12,748 nucleotides of DNA. Source: an uncultured Bacteriovorax sp. Its GTDB lineage: Bacteria > Bdellovibrionota > Bacteriovoracia > Bacteriovoracales > Bacteriovoracaceae. The notes beneath the pieces are model-generated. The model was not told the DNA's origin, ran no database searches, and saw nothing but the letters and a program-made list of their open reading frames with translations. Location of the stretch: contig CALUDF010000049.1 of assembly GCA_943914745.1 (NCBI GenBank), forward strand, positions 1 to 12,748, in the 5' to 3' direction. A program made the translations under genes and the position numbers. Positions 1 to 6,290 of the stretch are shown piece after piece (within the stretch, counting starts at the first letter, position 1; the number at the start of each line of letters is the position of its first letter).

Positions 1-1889
1 GCCTTGAACCACTCATTTTGTAAGAATAAAGTGCGCGCGGGCTTTAGTTTTTCCACCTTGTCTTCGCGGTCTTTCTTCTTTTGTGCTTCTTCTAGCTCTT
101 TTCTCTTTTTTTCTCTCTGCCAATCATCAAGCTCCATTTTCATCTTGGAGACTTCAAAATTCTCCGGATCAAGCTGGGTGATTTCGTTAAAAGTACTGGT
201 TGCCAAATCCACTCTTCTGTCTTTAGTGTATTCACGGGCCTGCTCTAGGAGTGCAGTCACTTTGGCCTTCTTTTCAGCGGCTGCTAATTTAGCTTGTCGC
301 TCTTTTTCTGCTTCTTCAATCTTGCTTAATCCTTCCTTTGAAAGGGCGATGAGTGATTGGAGATTCGAATTAAAGTTAGGATCAACCGCTGCCACTTTTT
401 GCAATTCAGTTAAAGCTTCACGGTATCTTCCATTTTGAAAATGGGCCTTCCCAATTTCATATTGAGCAGAAAGTGAGCGCTTCTGCTCCTCTGTCAGGTT
501 CTTTTGCGACACTTTGGTCACAGGAGTGTTGATTGATTTTGTGGTCGCTGTCTTTTTTGGCGTTTTGGCCGGAGCCTTTTGTTCGGTGTCGTCACCAAAC
601 ATGAACCAGGCCCCGATAATAATCACCAGCGCATAGATGGCCTTCTTTCTTTTTTGCTCATCTTTCCAAATGCGCTTGATAATCGATTTTTCTTCAGGCT
701 CAGCGGCAACGGCTTGTCCTAAGGCATCGAGGTGTTCACCTTCGGCAAGCTCCTCTTCAACCACCTCTTCAACTTCAACCGTTTGATTCTCATCCACTGC
801 CATGAGCGTGGCGCTTTCTTCTTTTAAAAACTCAGAGCGAATCTTAACAGTGAATGTCACTCCGCCAATCACGAACTCGTCATTATGGCTTAGCATGACT
901 TTGTTAATGCGGTCACCTTTATGAAGTGTTCCGTTAGAAGAATTTAAATCCTCTAAAGTCAGCATGATGTTATTTTTAGTAATGACTGCGTGGACAGTCG
1001 AGACTTCAGAATCATTTAAAACGATTTGACATTTGCTGGGGTCACGACCGATATAGACTTTTTCGTTTTCGATTATATAGCGGTCATAAGGGGCCGTGTC
1101 TCCGAAGAGCTCCAGGTAGACAGAAGCAAATGTCTGAATGACTTTGGTGCTCTCATTATCATCGCTGTCAATGTTATCCAGAGAGTATGACATGTTCTCA
1201 TCTTCTGAGGCGGCTTCTTCCGTTGCGTTTTCAGCAATGACAAAATCAGCATCAGTCTCTTGAGCTGTGATAGAGTCACCCTCCTGATTGGCAGGAGTGC
1301 TCTCATCTCCAAGAGACAATTCATCGTCAGGTTCAGCTTGATATTCTGATTCTTCCTTCAACGTCTCATCGAGTGAGTGGAAATCGATCTCTTGAGTTGA
1401 GTTGCGGTCTTTTACCTCGGGAGCCTCTTCAGCGGGCTCTGTAAAACTAATATCCGTTGAAGTCGCCTTAGACTTCCTCGTTTCTCTTTCAACTTCTTTT
1501 ACGGCAGCTGTCTCTAGAATAGGTTCGTTTCTTTGGGGCGATAATGATTCCGTTGCCACAAAATCTGTTTGTTCAGACCCAAGACTTAAAACATTTATGC
1601 TGAAATTTTCAATGGAGAGAACATCTCCAGCTTCTAACGTGTGTCGCTCGAACTCTTCCCCGTTTATCACACAAGCATTCTCAGGATTAGTCTTTTCAAC
1701 AGACCATTTGCCATTTCTGTGGATAATTCGTGCATGCTCTCTCGAGACTTTTTTGTCGTCTAAGACAACATGGCAGTCTTTTGATCGTCCGATCAAAAAA
1801 ATGGTCTCTGAATGCTCACGTGCGAGAACGTCTTTGCCTAAATCAATTTCCTGAATCGGCTGATTTCTCTTCAAAACACTTAATTTCAC
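1..1889 (-). CDS. Double FHA-domain, single-TM, TPR protein (C-terminus beyond window)
   Basis: This open frame has no stop from 1889 to the left edge, so about 629 residues are visible and the C-terminus is missing. FHA domain 1 covers about residues 1-105 (Gly34-Arg35, Ser49 and His52 of the SxxH motif). An acidic Ser/Thr-rich linker follows at about 135-255. FHA domain 2 lies at about 260-350 (Gly281-Arg282, Ser297, His300, then a DLNSSNGTL strand). A basic stretch and one membrane helix sit at about 415-432, followed by a Thr/Lys/Pro linker and TPR-like and charged coiled-coil helices from about 470. FHA domains bind phosphothreonine, so the expected topology is cytoplasmic FHA domains and periplasmic TPRs. 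I chose the GTG start at 1889 because it has GGAG 4 nt upstream and restores the first FHA strand (KLSVLKRNQPIQEIDL). This start overlaps the upstream gene by 47 nt. A TTG at 1874 is a weaker alternative. The partner and role are unknown. The architecture repeats that of the upstream neighbour. Confidence 0.9.
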   Translation of the reverse strand, partial: MKLSVLKRNQPIQEIDLGKDVLAREHSETIFLIGRSKDCHVVLDDKKVSREHARIIHRNGKWSVEKTNPENACVINGEEFERHTLEAGDVLSIENFSINVLSLGSEQTDFVATESLSPQRNEPILETAAVKEVERETRKSKATSTDISFTEPAEEAPEVKDRNSTQEIDFHSLDETLKEESEYQAEPDDELSLGDESTPANQEGDSITAQETDADFVIAENATEEAASEDENMSYSLDNIDSDDNESTKVIQTFASVYLELFGDTAPYDRYIIENEKVYIGRDPSKCQIVLNDSEVSTVHAVITKNNIMLTLEDLNSSNGTLHKGDRINKVMLSHNDEFVIGGVTFTVKIRSEFLKEESATLMAVDENQTVEVEEVVEEELAEGEHLDALGQAVAAEPEEKSIIKRIWKDEQKRKKAIYALVIIIGAWFMFGDDTEQKAPAKTPKKTATTKSINTPVTKVSQKNLTEEQKRSLSAQYEIGKAHFQNGRYREALTELQKVAAVDPNFNSNLQSLIALSKEGLSKIEEAEKERQAKLAAAEKKAKVTALLEQAREYTKDRRVDLATSTFNEITQLDPENFEVSKMKMELDDWQREKKRKELEEAQKKKDREDKVEKLKPARTLFLQNEWFK

Positions 1890-2910
1890 CTTTCTCCAGT
1901 CCTAATGATGATTCGATGGCGCTAATTTTTACCATCGCATTTTTATATCTTTCGTCGTTAGGGTATTCCTTTATAAGTTGCACAACTCCGCAAAAAGAAA
2001 CAACAGCTGCCTGGTATTTTTTAGCATCCTGTTCTTGAGTTCCTTTTTCAAAGTTTTTGGTAATCTCATCGTCAAGTCTCTGCTTTGCTTTTGAAAGATA
2101 AAAACTTGCTTGCCCGTTTCCTGGGCTCAGCAAGAGAGCAAGCCTGAATTCTTCCATCGCTCTGAAATAATTTCCTTCCCTAAATTCCCTTCTTCCACTA
2201 TGAATCAGGGCCTCTAATTTCTTTCTTGTATCCGGGTCATCTTTGCTGGCCTTTGGCGACAACGTCTCACTGAAGATTTCTGCGTCCGGCCCTTTTTCTG
2301 CTTTGATCACGCCCTTTGGAGTATTCGGGGTATCGTTTCCACCAAAGAGAACAAAAGCAATGGCCAAAAGAACAACCCCAATAACCATAAAGCGAGTCTT
2401 GCTGTTGGCTTTGGGTGAAGCCGATTTCTCTGCTTTATAATCATCCTCAAATTGCCCTTTAGCATTTTTAGGCGGAACTTTTACCTTCACTCCTTTTTTA
2501 ATCTCTTTTGCGAGATTTGAATCCGGTGTCGCTTCAGCGAGTGCCATTTCCACCGAATGAGTGACAACAATCAAGTTGTATCTAAAAACTGTCTGCCCAA
2601 TAACGACTTTTTCACCGTCGCTGAGTTTCTTTTGTTTTACCTTGGCATCGTTAACAATAACTCCGTTTTGCGCTCCCAAGTCAGTAATCGTGTAAGCTCC
2701 TTCAGCTAACGCCAGCTCGGCGTGCTCTCTAGAGATTTTCGTATCCACAATCTGAATGTCAGCATTGTCTCCACGGCCGATGACCACACGCTTACCTGTC
2801 AGGTAATAAACATTACCTTTATTAGGTCCAGTCATACAGAGCAGACGGTGGTAGGTACCAACATCTCCAGGTGCTTTAAGCTCTGTGGTTACTCTTACGT
2901 TTTTTGCCAT
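1843..2910 (-). CDS. FHA-domain, single-TM, TPR-repeat protein
   Basis: This 355-residue protein has an N-terminal FHA domain at about 20-115, with Gly45-Arg46, the SREH motif at 60-63 and Asn82-Gly83; these are the residues that normally contact a phosphothreonine peptide. A Lys-rich linker leads to one hydrophobic helix at about 174-191. After a short Pro/Thr/Lys linker come helical TPR-like repeats at about 230-270 and 284-325. Positive residues just before the helix predict an N-in topology: FHA domain in the cytoplasm, TPRs in the periplasm. The ATG start shares one base with the stop of the preceding FHA-PAS gene (TAATG), which suggests translational coupling. The family has no name I can assign. 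From context it may recruit phosphorylated partners to a Tad-type apparatus; that is an inference. Its paralogue follows directly. Confidence 0.92.
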   Translation of the reverse strand: MAKNVRVTTELKAPGDVGTYHRLLCMTGPNKGNVYYLTGKRVVIGRGDNADIQIVDTKISREHAELALAEGAYTITDLGAQNGVIVNDAKVKQKKLSDGEKVVIGQTVFRYNLIVVTHSVEMALAEATPDSNLAKEIKKGVKVKVPPKNAKGQFEDDYKAEKSASPKANSKTRFMVIGVVLLAIAFVLFGGNDTPNTPKGVIKAEKGPDAEIFSETLSPKASKDDPDTRKKLEALIHSGRREFREGNYFRAMEEFRLALLLSPGNGQASFYLSKAKQRLDDEITKNFEKGTQEQDAKKYQAAVVSFCGVVQLIKEYPNDERYKNAMVKISAIESSLGLEKGEIKCFEEKSADSGN

Positions 2911-4490
2911 TAATTATCCAATACAAAGGCGATATAAAAGCCTTTAGCAAATCCATCTTTACCCATCAACGAATTGACATAAATGTTGTATGGCTTTCCT
3001 TGCAGCTCGTAGTGACCTTCCTGTGAGACACCAGTGTTATTGGCCGAGTTGTCACACAACTCAATCAGCGTCGCTGCAAACCCTCGCTCTTTAGTGATGT
3101 CTAGAATATTCATTCCTTCTGACATTGACTGCCTGATCCCACAAACATCTTCTGCTGGAGTGTTGATTCTCACTAAATTTTTAGCTGAATTTAGTACTAT
3201 CACCGGCCCTTGGGCCCCGCGCATGAATTCAAGAAGAGTGCTGACATAAGAGTCATCGCTTTCAACATCATTAGGGTCGACGTCACTCTCGTCTCGTTGC
3301 AATTCCCGAATCCTTTGAAGACCCGTATTAATCGCGTTTCTCACCGGATTCATCTCTTCAAAAAGAAGCTTACTTTCAACGCTTCTTCTGCGGCCGCGAA
3401 GTCCCTCTTCAATTTGAATGCGCAGCTCTTCAATCGGTCTTAAAGTCAGATAGTAGACGACTCCAAAGAATAAAATCCCCACGAGAAGTGAAGTGACAAC
3501 TGACTCCAAGTAGAGCCTCGTACTTTTGGAAGCCTCAGCCGTCAGGGTCGTCGGAGCAAAACGGATAGCAATGATCCCTACTGGCTCCTGCGTTCCTGTT
3601 TTAGGGTCATAGACGAAAATTTGCTTTCCAATACCAATTTTCCCACCTTCCAATGAAAGGATGCGGGCATCTTTAATATTCCTGTTCTTTGGATTTGAGA
3701 ACCACTCTTTAATCTGAACAGAGACGGTGTCATTAGTGTATTCATTAAGTCTTGAAATCGGTCTTAAAACACGGCCATCAAGATCGATAAGCTCATACGA
3801 CTCAACTCCGTCCTGGCCTGCTCCATCAAGAAAAGATGTATCTACACGCTCGAGTGCTTTTTGCTCCAGGGCCTTGGTGTTAGTTCGGCTGATCTCATCT
3901 GCATAGTGAGTCCCGCGAATGCGGATCTCATTCATTAAAACGTTTTTTGAATCCTGAAGAACCGGGCCAATCGTAAGAGTGATGGTCACCAGGGCAAATG
4001 CCGCCGTAAGGATTGCCAAAAGAATGCGCCATTCGTATTCCTGGTTAATCCCGTGAAGCAGAGGCATGAATTTATATTTAAAAAGCCAGAAGATTTTACC
4101 AACCAAACTATCTGGAGGAGTTCCTCCTGCAAGAAGCTCATCTAGGCTTTCTTCTCGTTCACGCTGAGCCGCCACTTTCTTTTTGATGACTACTTTCTTT
4201 TCCTGGACAAAAACTAATTGCAAAATGGAATTGGGAAGACCAATTTTATCTCCACTTTTCACACTGGCCTTTTTTACGATCCTTCCATTCAAGAAAGTTC
4301 CATTGGCACTGCCAAGGTCACTCACATAGAGCGTGTCATCGACGATAGTGATGCCCATGTGCTTCTTAGACACACCTTCAACTGGAAAATGGATGTCACA
4401 TCCCGGGTCTCTTCCCAGAACATTTTCTCCATTTTTAAGGACGAATTCTTGTCCCCTTAATTTTCCACCGACAACGACTAATTTATACAT
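2910..4490 (-). CDS. FHA-TM-periplasmic sensor-TM-HAMP-PAS membrane protein without output domain
   Basis: This 526-residue protein opens with an FHA domain at about 1-97: Gly26-Arg27, SKKH at 41-44 and NGTFLNG at 63-69. A basic and acidic linker leads to membrane helix 1 (about 155-178), a periplasmic region of roughly 150 residues (about 180-325), and membrane helix 2 (about 328-349). A HAMP-like segment beginning RPIEEL follows at about 350-400, and then a PAS-like domain at about 415-526 that ends the protein. The periplasmic part, with strand pairs such as YELIDLDGRVLRP and GIGKQIFVYD, resembles the extracytoplasmic sensor modules of chemoreceptors and histidine kinases, but I cannot name its class. 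There is no kinase, GGDEF, EAL or methyl-accepting domain. The ATG start has GAGG 4 nt upstream and overlaps the DUF192 gene by 13 nt. It probably senses an envelope state and relays it through FHA or PAS contacts; this is an inference from domain order. Confidence 0.92.
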   Translation of the reverse strand: MYKLVVVGGKLRGQEFVLKNGENVLGRDPGCDIHFPVEGVSKKHMGITIVDDTLYVSDLGSANGTFLNGRIVKKASVKSGDKIGLPNSILQLVFVQEKKVVIKKKVAAQREREESLDELLAGGTPPDSLVGKIFWLFKYKFMPLLHGINQEYEWRILLAILTAAFALVTITLTIGPVLQDSKNVLMNEIRIRGTHYADEISRTNTKALEQKALERVDTSFLDGAGQDGVESYELIDLDGRVLRPISRLNEYTNDTVSVQIKEWFSNPKNRNIKDARILSLEGGKIGIGKQIFVYDPKTGTQEPVGIIAIRFAPTTLTAEASKSTRLYLESVVTSLLVGILFFGVVYYLTLRPIEELRIQIEEGLRGRRRSVESKLLFEEMNPVRNAINTGLQRIRELQRDESDVDPNDVESDDSYVSTLLEFMRGAQGPVIVLNSAKNLVRINTPAEDVCGIRQSMSEGMNILDITKERGFAATLIELCDNSANNTGVSQEGHYELQGKPYNIYVNSLMGKDGFAKGFYIAFVLDN

Positions 4491-4837
4491 ACGGCCTCAA
4501 GTTTTTCTCCAGTCTGAAGACCTCTCTTCAATGTTCCGGCCTTCATCTCCAGCACCTGGCGCGACCTAAAATAAATCCAGGTCATTCTCCAAGGTTTTAA
4601 GTCATAAATGACTTTTACAATATTAAAATTTTGATCAAGAAAAATGATGTCGAGCGGATAGCGCATAAAAAATGTATGGATCGAGTTGCAAGGATTAATC
4701 AAGAATCCATCGCAATCCGGAAGCTCCGCCGAGAACATAAGTCCCTTGAGTCGTGAAAAAAAGCTCTCCGCCACAATCATCTTGTGACAAAGGATTTCCC
4801 CTGCTTTTGTTTTTAATTGATACTTTTTATCTTCCAG
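4478..4837 (-). CDS. DUF192 (COG1430) family protein, likely CTG start
   Basis: The protein has 119 residues from a CTG at 4837, or 100 from the ATG at 4780. It is a clear DUF192 protein: SRLKGLMF, a PCNSIHTFFMRYPLDIIFLD-type core, LKPWRMTW, and VLEMKAGT near the end. This matches the short soluble DUF192 variant, whose members begin with a strand carrying a T-x-G-E-x-L-type turn about 20 residues before the RLxGLM motif. That strand is present here (YQLKTKAGEIL) but lies upstream of the first ATG, so the ATG start would cut the fold. The only plausible initiator between the in-frame stop at 4838-4840 and the ATG is the CTG, which has GGAGG 6 nt upstream. The ATG has only a GGGGA about 15 nt away. 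The start overlaps tadC by 11 nt and the stop overlaps the next gene by 13 nt. The molecular function of DUF192 is not established. Its location in a Tad block suggests an accessory role. Confidence 0.88.
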   Translation of the reverse strand: MEDKKYQLKTKAGEILCHKMIVAESFFSRLKGLMFSAELPDCDGFLINPCNSIHTFFMRYPLDIIFLDQNFNIVKVIYDLKPWRMTWIYFRSRQVLEMKAGTLKRGLQTGEKLEAVCIN

Positions 4838-6176
4838 CTAAGGCCTCCATGACAATCGGTGCAAATACAATCATGAGAACCGAGGGAACAATTAAAAAGA
4901 GCATAGGAAATAAAATTTTTGTCGCAGCAGTCGCTCCTGCTTTTTCAACTTCTGATGATTTTTTCTGCCTGATCTCCACCGCCAGCGCCTTCAAGATAGG
5001 TCCAATCGATGCCCCGACCGAATCGGCCGCAATCAATGTCGCCGCAAAAGAGGAGATTTGAATCAAATCAATCCTCCAGGCTAAATTTCTCAGCGCCTCA
5101 GCACGGCTTGCCCCGATTCTGATTTCTTTGATTAAAATCTCAAACTCTTCAGTCAAAGGATTCGCTTTGGCCTTCTCAATCACTTTGGACATGGCCGCAA
5201 TAAAATCCAGCCCCGCCTCCACTGAAAGAGCAAGCATATCCACACAAAAGGGCATGGCCCTGATGATGTCTTTTTGGCGTTGTTCGATTTTTCCTTTAAT
5301 CCAAAAGTCTGGATAGAAAAAACCAATGAAGGCAATGGCCGGAATCAATGAGAGCGACCATGTCTCTTCCAGAAAGGCCCTCACTGCCATAAACAGAATA
5401 GGAAAACCTAAAATGAGAAAGAGTTTAAAAGCAAAAAAGTCTTCTGGTGTTAAAACGTTCGTTAAGCCTGCCGCTGCCAATTTCCTGCGGTATTTTTCTT
5501 TAAACGTTTTTCTATTCTTCATCCCCGCGACAATCGGACTGAAATAGCGTTTGAAGAATGGTCTTGAGTAACGAAGAATGATTCCATGTCTGGCGATCTC
5601 ATCGACCTGGCTTTTACTGTCGTCTAATTTTTCTTGTGCCTGGAATTGGTCTTCATCCTGGAAAATCGTTTTCGCAATCAAAAAGACGGCAATCCCTATT
5701 AAGAGTAAAGCCGCGTAATAAAGCAGTGTTGCCCCTTCATATTCAAGCTTTCCACTGATTTCTTTGCAGGCTATTTTCTCTCCACCATTGCATGCCTTCT
5801 GAAGGGCTTCCTTGGATTTTGCCTGGCTAATTTTTTCTTGATTCTCAGGAACAAGTCTCGCGTTTAATTGCTGAAGCTTTGCAAGCTCTTCCTCTGATAA
5901 ATCGCTCTCAAAATTTTCGAGTTTGATTTTTTTTCTGGCGTCTCTTAAGCGATTAATCTCTTCGCGAGTGGCGCGCTCATCAATTGGATCGAGGCGTTTA
6001 TTCTGCAAATACCAATGCGCGACTTGATAGCAGTTGGCAAACTGCTCTTTCTCACATGACTCATTATAAAGTTCAAACTTTTGATCTTGTGTGAGGTCGT
6101 TGAATTCGATCGCTTTCAAATTGCCTGAACTAAATATGAACAGAAAAATTGAAAGTCCTATCAGGGCCTTGGTCAT
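4827..6176 (-). CDS. tadC: TadC-like T2SSF inner-membrane protein with secreted cysteine-rich N-terminal extension
   Basis: This 449-residue protein ends in a T2SSF (GspF/TadB/TadC) domain, the inner-membrane platform of Tad/Flp pilus machines. The TadC part is about residues 150-449: membrane helices near 150-170, 249-267, 275-292 and 420-440, with the conserved cytoplasmic helix bundle at about 305-400 (AMPFCVDMLALSVEAGLDF, then the IRIGASRAEALRNLA region). Ahead of it is an unusual 145-residue extension. It has a signal-peptide-like start (1-22, possible cut after LKA) and two Cys-x7-Cys pairs (41/49 and 129/137) in Sel1-like contexts, separated by a charged helical stretch. The extension should be periplasmic. 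The ATG at 6176 has GGAG 5 nt upstream. It begins the second block after a 103-bp spacer in which I find no convincing -10/-35 pair. TadA, TadB and pilin genes are not in the window, so this could instead be another T2SSF-containing system, though Tad is the best fit. Confidence 0.9.
   Translation of the reverse strand: MTKALIGLSIFLFIFSSGNLKAIEFNDLTQDQKFELYNESCEKEQFANCYQVAHWYLQNKRLDPIDERATREEINRLRDARKKIKLENFESDLSEEELAKLQQLNARLVPENQEKISQAKSKEALQKACNGGEKIACKEISGKLEYEGATLLYYAALLLIGIAVFLIAKTIFQDEDQFQAQEKLDDSKSQVDEIARHGIILRYSRPFFKRYFSPIVAGMKNRKTFKEKYRRKLAAAGLTNVLTPEDFFAFKLFLILGFPILFMAVRAFLEETWSLSLIPAIAFIGFFYPDFWIKGKIEQRQKDIIRAMPFCVDMLALSVEAGLDFIAAMSKVIEKAKANPLTEEFEILIKEIRIGASRAEALRNLAWRIDLIQISSFAATLIAADSVGASIGPILKALAVEIRQKKSSEVEKAGATAATKILFPMLFLIVPSVLMIVFAPIVMEALAGR
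4844..4848 (-). promoter_or_regulatory. Shine-Dalgarno GGAGG deciding the DUF192 start
   Basis: The minus strand reads GGAGG, then six bases, then CTG at 4837. The site lies inside the last codons of tadC (Met-Glu-Ala). Its strength and ideal spacing are the main reason to prefer the CTG start of the DUF192 gene over the downstream ATG. The same bases encode TadC residues, so the match could be partly coincidental. Confidence 0.6.
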
Positions 6177-6257
6177 TCTATCTCCATCATAAGTTAATGA
6201 TATCAGATAAAAGTAAATCCATCGTCCTGCATTAGTGATGTGGAAATATTGTCCGGT

Positions 6258-6290
6258 AGTAACAGAGCACTGAGCTCTGTTACTTTTTTT
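6258..6290 (+). terminator. Plus-strand intrinsic terminator in the nagZ-tadC spacer
   Basis: A perfect 11-bp inverted repeat (6258-6268 with 6274-6284, 5-nt loop) is followed on the plus strand by seven T residues (6284-6290). On the minus strand, where all the genes run, the hairpin is preceded by an A-run and followed by no T-run, so it is not a standard terminator for nagZ. The nagZ stop codon (6280-6282) lies inside the stem. It would stop antisense transcription entering nagZ from the spacer. It could also protect the 3' end of the nagZ message as a hairpin. Confidence 0.6.

Noticed and set aside
4..438. Plus-strand open frame of 144 codons
   Set aside because: It lies antisense to the long FHA-TPR gene, is rich in Ser/Phe as expected from the reverse of Glu/Lys-rich coding, has no recognisable domain and no company on that strand.
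1073..1324. Minus-strand open frame of 83 codons
   Set aside because: It is an alternative frame inside the double FHA gene, whose own frame is open throughout and encodes the FHA2 domain there.
1402..2038. Two overlapping plus-strand open frames
   Set aside because: Both are antisense to the FHA coding sequence, where domain motifs are unambiguous on the minus strand.
6177..6257. Possible promoter for the tadC block
   Set aside because: TATCAT and TATGAT occur, but no -35-like hexamer sits at 16-18 nt from either, so I do not call a promoter; an atypical sigma factor cannot be excluded.
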